A stretch of 64,000 nt of DNA from a virus. The position numbers were made by a program, and so were the translations under genes. The stretch spans positions 1 to 64,000 of the IMG/VR virus record IMGVR_UViG_3300041964_000072. One strand, given 5' to 3'. A model generated the notes under the pieces. That model searched no databases. It worked only from the letters and a program-made list of their open reading frames with translations, and was not told where the DNA came from. This document shows, one piece after another, positions 1 to 7,152 of the stretch (its first letter is position 1; each line of letters starts with the position of its first letter).

Positions 1-617
1 GTTAGTGAAGCAGTCGCAACTGCCCCACCTTTGAAGGGGACTTTGACCCCAAGTTTATCCAATCCTATAGCTGCACTATTGCCTATACCCCATCCAAGGG
101 TATCGCTCTTGATTTCCTTCGTATAACCTTTTCCAATAGATTTCCTAAACCCCTGCTTTCGTTTGTCGATTATCTGCTTCTGCTTGCCTTTATCTAACTT
201 CAGAAAATTAGGATTCTTCTTAATTTTCCCTGCTGCAATACGGGCTTCTGTCCGGTCTAATATTTTCCGAGTCCCTACCGCTCCTGCCCAGTCCCCTGCC
301 AGGGCACCAGGCAAACCTCCCGCACCTCCAGCGGTACTACCTGCATAACCTCCAGCATTAACTATCCAATCTTTTGCACCACCTTTGTATGCTCCCGCTC
401 CTGCGGTTTTGGCAAGCATTCCTGTGGTCTTCCAGCGTCCTTTTCCCGTATGTGCTTTGTATGCCAGATTTGCTACTTTGTCCCGATGCATACCTTCTTT
501 AATTGCTTTTTTGGGATTCTTTATGAAAGCTTTTATCCCTTGTTTCGCTTCCTGTAAAAGCTGTTTTTTGCCAGGTAGCTGTTTGTTGATAAGAATTCTG
601 CCTATAAGGGAGGGCAT
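1..617 (-). CDS. Gly/Ala-rich basic protein, 3' end cut by window edge
   Basis: An open minus-strand frame starts with ATG at 617 and runs off the left edge (at least 205 residues, no stop). The N-terminal 60 residues are rich in Lys and Arg. A long Gly/Ala-rich, weakly hydrophobic stretch follows at about residues 70-120 and then another basic stretch. No enzyme motif is visible. The alternation of basic and glycine-zipper-like segments resembles the small virion-associated proteins encoded at 36-50 kb, but the N-terminal tag of that family is absent. It is separated from the next upstream minus gene by a terminator at 699-725 and has its own palindrome-containing upstream region, so it is probably transcribed alone. 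Function unknown. Confidence 0.6.
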   Translation of the reverse strand, partial: MPSLIGRILINKQLPGKKQLLQEAKQGIKAFIKNPKKAIKEGMHRDKVANLAYKAHTGKGRWKTTGMLAKTAGAGAYKGGAKDWIVNAGGYAGSTAGGAGGLPGALAGDWAGAVGTRKILDRTEARIAAGKIKKNPNFLKLDKGKQKQIIDKRKQGFRKSIGKGYTKEIKSDTLGWGIGNSAAIGLDKLGVKVPFKGGAVATASL

Positions 618-630
618 GATTATTTACACA

Positions 631-653
631 ATAGATAATTAATAGTTATCTAT
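631..653. promoter_or_regulatory. Palindrome upstream of the truncated gene
   Basis: Perfect 8-bp inverted arms ATAGATAA and TTATCTAT flank a 7-bp spacer, 14 bp upstream of the ATG at 617. Its place in the leader suggests an operator. An 11-bp palindrome, TACTATTAGTA, lies nearby at 682-692. Binding protein unknown. Confidence 0.35.
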
Positions 654-698
654 AATTGTAAATCACATCAATGAGGCTGTTTACTATTAGTAGACGCA

Positions 699-725
699 CG
701 AAAAGAAGGGCGTAAAACCCTTCTT
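699..725 (-). terminator. Rho-independent terminator after the 750-3686 operon
   Basis: On the minus strand, the arms AAGAAGGG and CCCTTCTT form a perfect 8-bp stem with a 7-base loop and run into TTTT. It lies 25 bp beyond the stop of the gene at 750-1025 and would end that operon. Confidence 0.7.
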
Positions 726-749
726 CAAGATGGTTATTTTACTGAGAAT

Positions 750-1025
750 TTACTTGGTAAAGGCACTCAGCAAAGTGCAAATGGTTGGTATTAGTGCAGG
801 GGGTATCTCCTCTGTGTAGTCATAGTAGCCAGAGAAAATGTCTCTTATTTCATCCTCCTTTTCGTCATCATCTATCTCCGGAGGTGCTGGGGGTCTTGGG
901 TAAGGAAATCCATTCGTAATCAACCATCGCTGTGCAGCTTCGCAAAGTTCATTCCTGGGATCGTCTGCGATCCGGTAGTAATGATTTAGAACGCCTGGGG
1001 TTGGGGGTGGAAAGTCACTGCTCAT
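750..1025 (-). CDS. Small acidic protein of unknown function
   Basis: A 91-residue acidic protein with a Pro-rich, Asp/Glu-rich centre (around residues 40-65). No domain recognised. Its start overlaps the stop of the upstream gene by 4 bases (ATGA), which indicates translational coupling. It is the last gene of the minus operon that begins at 3686. Confidence 0.6.
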   Translation of the reverse strand: MSSDFPPPTPGVLNHYYRIADDPRNELCEAAQRWLITNGFPYPRPPAPPEIDDDEKEDEIRDIFSGYYDYTEEIPPALIPTICTLLSAFTK

Positions 1026-1246
1026 ATTGGTTGTAATCCTGCTATACGACGGGCTTCATCTCTGGCTCTTTCGGCATCGGTCAACGCTTGTAGTACTCCT
1101 CCACTATGACCGTGTTTCTTGCAAAGGGCTTGGTGTTTTGCGAGTAATACATCAACCCTATCTTGTAACTCCGGTAGGCTTGCTAAGGCTTCTGATTGTT
1201 GTGTCTTAGCTTGTTCGTATTCCTGGATGCTTGGATAGTTCGGCAT
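1022..1246 (-). CDS. Small helical protein of unknown function
   Basis: A 74-residue, highly charged and probably all-helical protein with heptad-like spacing around residues 15-65, suggesting a short coiled coil. It lies between the 434-aa coiled-coil gene (16 bp upstream) and the 91-aa gene, which it overlaps by 4 bases. The operon position suggests a partner of one of these, but nothing identifies a function. Confidence 0.6.
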   Translation of the reverse strand: MPNYPSIQEYEQAKTQQSEALASLPELQDRVDVLLAKHQALCKKHGHSGGVLQALTDAERARDEARRIAGLQPI

Positions 1247-1262
1247 AATGTACCTGTGTTAA

Positions 1263-2567
1263 TTAGAAAAATGATTTTTGCTTGAAGTTTCCACCAGCAA
1301 GGATGGAAAATCCTTTGGAAATGCTATCAATTTCTTCCCTCTTTTTGCCACGTACTTGGATATACAACTGCTTGCTATTTTCAAAGTATTCAAGGGTAGC
1401 AATATGTCGATTCCCTTGATCATATATTTCTGCTCCAAATGGCTTGGTAAGGGTATTGCGGACTTCATATCCAATTGATTCGGCAGCAAACTGTGTGTCT
1501 CTTAGTAATGATTCACCAATGCTACTTGCAGGTATATTTCTTGTTGAAAATGGAACAACCTTTTGGGCTTCCAATACGTTCAACTTATCCATTAAGTTCC
1601 TGTTTGCCATTCTTAGATCAGCTATCTCCTTTTCACGATTCCGCTGTACTTCCATCCATTCTTGGCATTGAGCGAGATATTCATTCTGTTTCCGTTCTGC
1701 TACTTTCAACCGCTCTAATATTTCTCTGGTCTGTTCAGCTACAGCGCTCTCAATGCGCTTACTTACATCTTCAACAGTGAACAATTGTTGACGCTCCTTT
1801 TGAAGCGCTTGCTGCAAATCTTTCTGAGAATATCGGGGCATAGATACGATCGCCTCTTTCGCATCAGCCAAGCCAAACCCCATCTTCTTGGAAAGACTTG
1901 CAAACTCCTTGCTTGCTTGTTCCACCTCAACTTGCAAAGCATCCTTCTGTAACCCCTTTGCCTGGTCTAGCTGCCTTACAAGGGTCTGCATTCTCTCGTA
2001 GGAGGACGCAATATCTTGTAGAGTTACACGAGGCTGTTTGGGCTTGGGTGCAATACCTAGAGCTTTGCGAACAAAAGAGGCTGTCTTGTATCCCGCTCTG
2101 GAAAAATTCTTTAAAAGATCCTCACCCATCTTCGGCAATAGCCGCAACGCAGACAATGACCACTGGCTGAAGGTCTGCATAGAATTAGCAGATTTCAACT
2201 CAGTACGAAGGTTCTCAGGCAGCTCTCTATACCAGTTGGCTAGCTTCATGCAGGATTTTGCGAGATATTGAGAGCCTTCAAAGCCCTCACTAAGCCAAGT
2301 AGAAAATGCCTTCCGTCCCTTACGACTCCCTTCTTTCTTGCAATAAGCAGTTTCCAGCTTGAGGAGTCCATTCCCCAGTGACAGTAGATCAGCAAATGTG
2401 CGTTGAGCAAAACGCAACATCCTTATATTCAACTGCTGCTGCTTACTGGTGATGGACTTAGGAAGGGAAAGGTCTTGTGCTATCATTGTTTTTGCCTCTT
2501 GCATCCAATGGGTAAGCCCTCTACAGATAGGCGACGGTTTGAATGTGGTGCCTTCTGTAGGGGGCAA
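1263..2567 (-). CDS. 434-aa coiled-coil protein, putative DNA-associated regulator
   Basis: The N-terminal third (about 40-130) is helical, and the phrase around GSRKGRKAFSTWL recalls DUF3102-like regulators of mobile elements. A long Gln/Glu/Lys-rich coiled coil covers about 215-325. The C-terminal 80 residues are compact and end in a mixed strand-like segment. No catalytic motif is visible. It is the largest gene of the minus operon and is flanked by small helical proteins. A role in replication, partition or regulation is plausible for such an architecture but is only inferred. Confidence 0.6.
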   Translation of the reverse strand: MPPTEGTTFKPSPICRGLTHWMQEAKTMIAQDLSLPKSITSKQQQLNIRMLRFAQRTFADLLSLGNGLLKLETAYCKKEGSRKGRKAFSTWLSEGFEGSQYLAKSCMKLANWYRELPENLRTELKSANSMQTFSQWSLSALRLLPKMGEDLLKNFSRAGYKTASFVRKALGIAPKPKQPRVTLQDIASSYERMQTLVRQLDQAKGLQKDALQVEVEQASKEFASLSKKMGFGLADAKEAIVSMPRYSQKDLQQALQKERQQLFTVEDVSKRIESAVAEQTREILERLKVAERKQNEYLAQCQEWMEVQRNREKEIADLRMANRNLMDKLNVLEAQKVVPFSTRNIPASSIGESLLRDTQFAAESIGYEVRNTLTKPFGAEIYDQGNRHIATLEYFENSKQLYIQVRGKKREEIDSISKGFSILAGGNFKQKSFF

Positions 2568-2576
2568 AATCTTTAT

Positions 2577-2801
2577 TTAGTAGAGCTTTGCAGCCCTCAC
2601 TTGTTCACGGGTACGGGCATATTTGCTGATTGCAGATCCCGCACTATCTTCGGATTCCCATGCATTTAGGAATTCACGAATCGCTGCATAGTCCATTGAG
2701 AGAAACAAGGGTTCGAGCTGGCTTGCCCTCGCACTCGCTAACCGCTCAGCACTTGCTGATTGGTCTTCTAACTCTTGTCGCATCTTGTTTATGTCAGTCA
2801 T
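2577..2801 (-). CDS. Small helical protein of unknown function
   Basis: A 74-residue protein, charged and helix-favouring, with no recognised domain. It lies 9 bp upstream of the 434-aa gene and 3 bp downstream of the 49-aa gene, clearly within one transcription unit. The start ATG at 2801 is the only in-frame candidate that uses the full open frame. Confidence 0.55.
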   Translation of the reverse strand: MTDINKMRQELEDQSASAERLASARASQLEPLFLSMDYAAIREFLNAWESEDSAGSAISKYARTREQVRAAKLY

Positions 2802-2804
2802 AAT

Positions 2805-2954
2805 TTAGTCATCCAATAATTTGATAGCGTCTTCTATCCAGACTTTTTTTGGCTTAGATTCCGGTTTGGAAGCGACTACAATAACATCGGCACAAACCAC
2901 GAGTCCTAACCCCGTAGGTACACCTTTAATCTCCTTACTCACTAGACCCCCCAT
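2805..2954 (-). CDS. 49-aa small protein
   Basis: ATG at 2954, stop TAA at 2805-2807. An AGGAG ribosome site lies just upstream of the ATG, with a short spacing of about 3 bases; an internal GTG at 2942 is an alternative. The start lies inside the end of the upstream gene (20-bp overlap). Hydrophobic Val-rich middle, basic then acidic C-terminus. Function unknown. Confidence 0.5.
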   Translation of the reverse strand: MGGLVSKEIKGVPTGLGLVVCADVIVVASKPESKPKKVWIEDAIKLLDD

Positions 2955-3117
2955 TGGCTCCTTGTCGTACAGACTGCTGTAAAGCAGAGATGATTTTTTC
3001 AGTAACCCGAATTGCTTCAGGGTTTGCTGTTTTCTGGAACTCCCTCATCTCTGCAATCCCTTCTTCGATGTTTTGTGTGTTTGCAGGTTGGATGGAGTTC
3101 TTGTCAGGGCTGGACAT
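2935..3117 (-). CDS. 60-aa small protein of unknown function
   Basis: A 60-residue charged helical protein with no recognised domain. It overlaps the upstream gene by 14 bases and the downstream 49-aa gene by 20 bases, as expected in a tightly coupled operon. Confidence 0.5.
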   Translation of the reverse strand: MSSPDKNSIQPANTQNIEEGIAEMREFQKTANPEAIRVTEKIISALQQSVRQGANGGSSE

Positions 3118-3334
3118 TGTATTGACCCTTCAACTGAGCCAAGAGGTGTTGCCCTTGGGTTTGCATGGCTGTCTCTAAGCGATTCTTCTCTATGAGGTAG
3201 TTCAACATGAAGGCGTTCACCTCCTCAGTCGTTGAAAAATTTCGCCCTGCCATAGCTTCCCTGGCTTCCGCTGAGGTTCCCGCTGGAAGCCTTTGCAGAA
3301 AAGAGCGAAGTTCCTTTGCTAGTAGGCTGTTCAT
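3104..3334 (-). CDS. 76-aa small helical protein
   Basis: The ATG at 3334 is chosen over a longer open frame because it is preceded by AAGGAG with 5-base spacing and because the sequence becomes coherent there (MNSLLAKEL onward). The protein is amphipathic and helical and ends in a Gln-rich segment. Its first 110 bases overlap the end of the upstream gene in another frame. Function unknown. Confidence 0.55.
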   Translation of the reverse strand: MNSLLAKELRSFLQRLPAGTSAEAREAMAGRNFSTTEEVNAFMLNYLIEKNRLETAMQTQGQHLLAQLKGQYNVQP

Positions 3335-3686
3335 TTTGCTCCTTATGTATGACTTTGACCAGTCTTCCTGCCTTTGCTGCCTCAGACACCTGAATGTGTA
3401 GCAACTCCCTGGCGAGAGTCCTGCGATGATGGCTGGGCATTTTGGCATACTTCAGATCCTTGCTCCCGTACTGTCGAACAGTACTTAATTCCAAACCCAA
3501 AACCGCCATTAAAAGACGGTTGCACGCCACTTTATAGCCCTCAGTATTTTGCTCTCGCCTTTGTTCCTGGGGTGAAAGATGCCCTAGCAACACGGACATA
3601 CAAAAAAAATCCCCTCCGACCTCATTGTGAACAAAGATGAGATCGACGGGAACTGTCTTCTGTTTGGATACAGCAGAAAGTGGCAT
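3225..3686 (-). CDS. 153-aa basic protein, first gene of the minus operon
   Basis: A basic protein with several His and Arg residues at about 80-100 and no recognised domain. Its C-terminal 36 residues are Ser/Gly-rich and coded in the region that overlaps the next gene. This tail may be less constrained than the rest. It is the promoter-proximal gene of the operon and diverges from the RHH regulator at 3875, with about 190 bp between them holding the operator-like repeats. Confidence 0.55.
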   Translation of the reverse strand: MPLSAVSKQKTVPVDLIFVHNEVGGDFFCMSVLLGHLSPQEQRREQNTEGYKVACNRLLMAVLGLELSTVRQYGSKDLKYAKMPSHHRRTLARELLHIQVSEAAKAGRLVKVIHKEQNEQPTSKGTSLFSAKASSGNLSGSQGSYGRAKFFND

Positions 3687-3803
3687 AGTGGAATTAACTC
3701 CTTTTAAAGGAGGGGGAAGAGGCGATCGCAGTAGCTTGTCAGTCTGTGTGCGGTCGTCTCTTTAATACCTACAGGATTGAATTACCTCTAAGGCTATCAC
3801 AAA

Positions 3804-3850
3804 TTATCCAGTGGATAAACTATTCATCCTAGAAGTGCTATTATTTATCC
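3804..3850. promoter_or_regulatory. Operator-like repeats in the divergent intergenic region
   Basis: A palindrome TTATCC-AGT-GGATAA occupies 3804-3818 and a third TTATCC half-site lies at 3845-3850. The site sits between a divergent operon and a gene with a ribbon-helix-helix domain. RHH proteins usually bind short repeated operators and often control their own promoter, so this is a likely binding site. The pairing is inferred, not shown. Confidence 0.45.
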
Positions 3851-3874
3851 TCAAAGGGGGTTCTACGCTACTGT

Positions 3875-4447
3875 GTGTTGATAAAATTTAGGAAAAGGAA
3901 AAACACTTTGGCGAACAAGAAGGATGACAGGCGACGGACAGCGCTGCATCTGTCCCCTCCATTGTCCGATCGTATAAAAGAGTTAGCGGCAAAGGAAAAC
4001 CGCTCTGCTACAGGTCAAGCTCAACAATTGATAGAGGAGGCATTGGCTTATAGGGAAAAAGAATCTCAGCAGAATTCACTGGAAATTATATCCAGGTTGA
4101 TTCATCGGCTCAGTGCAATGGACATTGCCCAACTGATTCAGATGTTGGGCTATACGCTAAGAATGAAACTCCAAAAGGAGGTTAATTTGTGTAACACGCT
4201 GCCGAACAATCGTATCGCTCAGCTAGTGCGTGAGCATCATGACACTTGCTTACCATTCTTTCAGGGATGGGAGGGAGGGGAAGAAATGCTAAGGAGTATC
4301 AGTGAAGGGGGAAAGCCTGATCCTAGAACTATTCCTTTGCTAGTGTCTTGCCTTCCTATAAGTCAAGTCGAATTTGAGTCCTTGTATATTCAGGAGTTTG
4401 GATTTCATGACGAAAGCACAGCAGCTTGTCAAGGATGCGATGGCTAA
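3875..4447 (+). CDS. Ribbon-helix-helix (CopG/Arc-like) transcriptional regulator
   Basis: Residues about 19-60 fit the ribbon-helix-helix pattern: a basic arm, a short strand (RRTALHLS), then two helices with SDRIKELAAKENRS and GQAQQLIEEAL. The rest is helical and unassigned. Start is GTG at 3875, or TTG near 3908, which has a better purine-rich ribosome site. The family binds DNA as dimers and represses short operators. The palindrome just upstream and the divergent operon suggest local autoregulation. At 190 residues it is longer than a minimal RHH protein, so the C-terminus may be an effector or oligomerisation domain. Confidence 0.7.
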   Translation: MLIKFRKRKNTLANKKDDRRRTALHLSPPLSDRIKELAAKENRSATGQAQQLIEEALAYREKESQQNSLEIISRLIHRLSAMDIAQLIQMLGYTLRMKLQKEVNLCNTLPNNRIAQLVREHHDTCLPFFQGWEGGEEMLRSISEGGKPDPRTIPLLVSCLPISQVEFESLYIQEFGFHDESTAACQGCDG

Positions 4448-5135
4448 GGTCGTATCCCCAGTAGCTTGCCAATTATTCGCAAACAACTGTGGGATTGATT
4501 TAGGGGTGTATGGTATTGAGTTGACAGAAAAAGGCATCCACATACATGCTCCAGATGCGTCCAAAGCTGGAGAATTGTCCGTAACGAAAGGAGGTATCAT
4601 TGCAAGAAAATGTTGGGAATGGGGATACCCAAAAGTGGAAATATGGTGTTCATCCCCAAACCCAGTCCCAGTTTCTCTTAAAGCATCACCAACGAGTGAC
4701 ATACGATTTCAATTTCAATCAGGAGCATACAACATCATGAGTAATTCGGCATATATACTACCTGAGCAGGGGATTACCCTTGCTGATGCTTACGTCAATG
4801 AACTACCCGTATGGATCATAGAACAGGCTACCCAAAAAGTGTTGTTCGCCAATCCTGTAGCATTGGCAGCGAATGAGCGTCCCCCTGGAGACATTTTAGG
4901 TAGCGAGATTAACGCTTTATGGGAACAGGAAACATTGGAAGCATTGACACAATTAGTCAACGTAGATCGAGCAGTCTACAATCACACCAATACTGGTTAC
5001 AGGTGGAAGCGTGCTAAAAAAGGTGACATACTTTGGACACGAGAAAAAACAGAGTTCAACGTAGACTATTTCCTCACCACCTACCTAGGGGTGCCGTGCA
5101 GGTATGAGCTTGTTCGAGACGCTGTACCTGTCTAA
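4407..5135 (+). CDS. Protein with possible C-terminal PAS-like domain
   Basis: Start ATG 4407, preceded by AGGAG at about 10-base spacing and overlapping the regulator gene by 41 bases. The first 110 residues are unassigned. About residues 130-242 read like a PAS fold: a strand ending LPVWIIEQATQKVLFANPVA, a variable helical middle and a C-terminal pair of strands. PAS domains sense ligands or mediate protein contacts. No output domain follows. It probably works with the RHH regulator, with which it is cotranscribed. The PAS call is from pattern only. Confidence 0.5.
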   Translation: MTKAQQLVKDAMAKVVSPVACQLFANNCGIDLGVYGIELTEKGIHIHAPDASKAGELSVTKGGIIARKCWEWGYPKVEIWCSSPNPVPVSLKASPTSDIRFQFQSGAYNIMSNSAYILPEQGITLADAYVNELPVWIIEQATQKVLFANPVALAANERPPGDILGSEINALWEQETLEALTQLVNVDRAVYNHTNTGYRWKRAKKGDILWTREKTEFNVDYFLTTYLGVPCRYELVRDAVPV

Positions 5136-5162
5136 CTTTTCCCCTTAAAACAGAAAACACGC

Positions 5163-5196
5163 GATCGCATCCTTTAAGGGGTGCGATCATTTTTTT
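5163..5196 (+). terminator. HIP1-derived rho-independent terminator
   Basis: Arms GATCGCA and TGCGATC, extended by a wobble pair and two GC pairs, enclose a short loop and are followed by T8 interrupted once. The left arm lies in a GCGATCGC (HIP1) site. It follows the gene at 4407-5135. Confidence 0.8.
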
Positions 5197-5206
5197 AGGA
5201 GGTCAA

Positions 5207-5509
5207 TTGGAAGAGATAGAAAGACTAATAAACCAGGCAGAGCAAGATGCAGTCCAAGCCTCTGATGAGGCAATGAGACTTATGGTAGAGTTTGGTGATG
5301 ATACCCTATTGATGGGATTTGTCGGAACTGCAAACCAACTTAAGTTGGACGTAAGTAATTTCAGGGCAGGACTACATTCTATTAGACGGCAAGCCCAGTC
5401 ACCGGAAAGAAATGCTAGTATGCAGCTTTTAATGGTCGAGGCAAGGGACTTAGGAAGTAGAGCAAGTAAAATAAAGGAAACTGTACTGGAGATTAGCCGC
5501 AATGACTAA
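5207..5509 (+). CDS. 100-aa helical protein
   Basis: TTG start at 5207, decided by a perfect AGGAGG at 5197-5202. The protein is Glu/Asp-rich and helical, with coiled-coil-like stretches across about 1-35 and 60-95. No recognised domain. It overlaps the 42-aa gene by 8 bases. The pair sits between two near-identical terminators, so it forms a separate small transcription unit. Confidence 0.6.
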   Translation: MEEIERLINQAEQDAVQASDEAMRLMVEFGDDTLLMGFVGTANQLKLDVSNFRAGLHSIRRQAQSPERNASMQLLMVEARDLGSRASKIKETVLEISRND

Positions 5510-5630
5510 ACAGTTAACGGAAAGGCAAAAAGCTTTAATTCAAGAAGCCACTACTCAAGCAAGAGAGTGCATAGAGATAATTGCACGGATGAATCAAATA
5601 TTGGATGACATGGACAAGTCTGAACAATAA
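5502..5630 (+). CDS. 42-aa helical protein
   Basis: ATG at 5502, stop TAA at 5628-5630. The start overlaps the end of the 100-aa gene. The peptide is a single charged helix candidate (MTKQLTERQ onward) and resembles the 100-aa protein in its Gln/Glu-rich character, so the two may interact. A terminator follows 23 bp downstream. Confidence 0.5.
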   Translation: MTKQLTERQKALIQEATTQARECIEIIARMNQILDDMDKSEQ

Positions 5631-5653
5631 AATAAAACCTTGAACAAGCAAGC

Positions 5654-5686
5654 GATCGCATCCTTTAGGGGGTGCGATCATTTTTT
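5654..5686 (+). terminator. Second HIP1-derived terminator
   Basis: Nearly the same sequence as the terminator at 5163-5196: arms GATCGCA and TGCGATC followed by T6. The two flank the 100-aa/42-aa gene pair, as a duplicated cassette end would. Confidence 0.8.
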
Positions 5687-5730
5687 GTATATAACGTTTA
5701 CGCCACATCTAGACACAACACAGAGGCATT

Positions 5731-6480
5731 ATGACCACACAAGAACAAGTTCAAGATCGACAGTTCTCTGAAATTGACGTGAATCATCCTATCTATCAGG
5801 CGTTTTGCATGTTAGCGTCTCGAATTGCTGATCATGAAGATTATGGCGAATGCTACAACTACGAGAAGGAAATACAGGAGGACAACAAAAACTTAGATCA
5901 TCTGCTAGCTATTTCGGCAGATGACTTTATCGTGAATGCTTTTTCAGAAAAGCCAAATGCTATGGTGGAATTCAAATATGGGATTCTCCCCTTTGCAAAG
6001 ATAGGTAGTGAGGGGGAAGCGCACTGCCAAAAGATAGCCAAAGATCATGACTTGACACAGGGCTATATTTTATGCCTTGGACTTCTGGTAGAAAATTTAC
6101 CTGAACATTTAAAAGAAGGGCTTGCTAACACTACGGGCGTAGGACAGTTTTTCTGTTACATACCCTTCTCGAAATTAACCCCTACCCGCTTATCTCCGGA
6201 ACAGATTCGCAAGCGCCTGAACAGGATGAGGCAGTCTCAAGGGAATGATATCCTAATCCTCGATCCCATGCACCCCGATTACATGGGCGAAAATATGGAG
6301 ATGTGGCTTGTAGAATTGAGTGCTTTGAGGGCAAACAATCAGTTTGTACTCTACGCCATTAAGATCAACCAGGCTGACCGGGAAAAATACTTGCCGCTCA
6401 TCCTCAAGTACAAATGTGTAGCTATGCTGGAAGTCTGTGGTGATGAGGATGATTCTGAAACCGAGGTGACAGAAGAATAA
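5731..6480 (+). CDS. 249-aa protein of unknown function
   Basis: A soluble, acidic protein with no recognised domain, no signal peptide and no membrane segment. The C-terminus ends in an Asp/Glu-rich tail. A helical middle with basic residues (about 150-170) precedes alternating strand-like segments. Start ATG at 5731 in the phrase gcattATGACC has only a weak ribosome site. It is isolated between two HIP1-type terminators, so it is probably monocistronic. Confidence 0.55.
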   Translation: MTTQEQVQDRQFSEIDVNHPIYQAFCMLASRIADHEDYGECYNYEKEIQEDNKNLDHLLAISADDFIVNAFSEKPNAMVEFKYGILPFAKIGSEGEAHCQKIAKDHDLTQGYILCLGLLVENLPEHLKEGLANTTGVGQFFCYIPFSKLTPTRLSPEQIRKRLNRMRQSQGNDILILDPMHPDYMGENMEMWLVELSALRANNQFVLYAIKINQADREKYLPLILKYKCVAMLEVCGDEDDSETEVTEE

Positions 6481-6504
6481 GCTAAACGCTTCGAGAAGTG
6501 TGAG

Positions 6505-6534
6505 AGCGATCGCATAAAACGCGATCGCTTTTTT
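6505..6534 (+). terminator. Terminator made of two HIP1 octamers
   Basis: AGCGATCGC at 6505-6513 and GCGATCGCT at 6521-6529 form a perfect 9-bp stem with a 7-base loop, followed by T5. Each arm is a full HIP1 octamer. It follows the 249-aa gene by 24 bp. Confidence 0.85.
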
Positions 6535-6548
6535 CATGCCCAAAACAA

Positions 6549-6819
6549 AACCGCTGTTATAAGCGGTTCGTTCCGACAGTCATACGACTATCCACAGGCT
6601 AAGCCTATTTTTATTTTATCTTATTCATGAGGCATCCATGAGGCATGTCTCATCAGTGCCTCATGAAGGCAAAACCCTTGATTTATTTAGGCTTTCAGAC
6701 CGTGCATTAAAAAAAGATTACGGCTGGCTGTAATATCTATTGTTTCGTTCAAATCCCTTAGATAATCTGGTGAAGTTGAAGTGAAGAGGCAGTGATGAGA
6801 CGTGCATCATGACTGCCTC
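6549..6819. repeat. Repeat-rich intergenic control region (iteron- or operator-like)
   Basis: The 354-bp gap before the plus operon holds no gene. It contains a hairpin AACCGCT/AGCGGTT (6549-6555, 6562-6568) and two direct CATGAGGCAT copies with an 11-bp period (6626-6635, 6637-6646). It also has an inverted copy GTGCCTCATG (6656-6665) and an inverted pair GAGGCAGT/ACTGCCTC (6786-6793, 6812-6819). Repeats in phase with one DNA turn suggest cooperative protein binding, either as an operator for the operon or as origin iterons. A segment of about 110 bp between the repeat groups is AT-rich. Confidence 0.55.
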
Positions 6820-6834
6820 GTGAGGGAGGAATTG

Positions 6835-7149
6835 ATGACCTACGCTGTCCCCTGGTATGCCCAGGAAGCTGAATATGTCCAAGTCGTTGTTGACGGTGTT
6901 GCAAGGAAAACTCTTCGGAGTAACCTAGGCATCTCGAAAGCTCAGTTTGAGCGGTACTTAATCATTCTGCGAGAACACCCAAACACGAAAAGGCGATTTG
7001 ACTTTAAAAAAGGTCAGCAGCGATTTAACGATACCCAGTGCGAAATGCTATTCAAGCTTCGGAGTCTATTCCTTTCCGCCAATGAGGGGGGACAAGGCAT
7101 CCGAGGGTGGGATGCACTCAACGAATACCTAAACTATCCAGGGATTTGA
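6835..7149 (+). CDS. Small protein with helix-turn-helix-like segment
   Basis: ATG 6835 is chosen because GGAGG stands 5 bases upstream; the longer open frame would start inside the repeat region. Residues about 22-45 (LRSNLGISKAQFERYLIIL) look like an HTH, and the following basic residues could be a wing, as in MerR/excisionase-like small proteins. It is the first gene after the repeats and is a natural candidate to bind them and control the operon. Family assignment is tentative. Confidence 0.55.
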   Translation: MTYAVPWYAQEAEYVQVVVDGVARKTLRSNLGISKAQFERYLIILREHPNTKRRFDFKKGQQRFNDTQCEMLFKLRSLFLSANEGGQGIRGWDALNEYLNYPGI

Positions 7150-7152
7150 AAA

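Noticed and set aside
3104-3448. Long form of the small gene with start at 3448
   Set aside because: The extra 38 residues lack protein character and sit wholly inside the upstream gene; the ATG at 3334 has a strong ribosome site.
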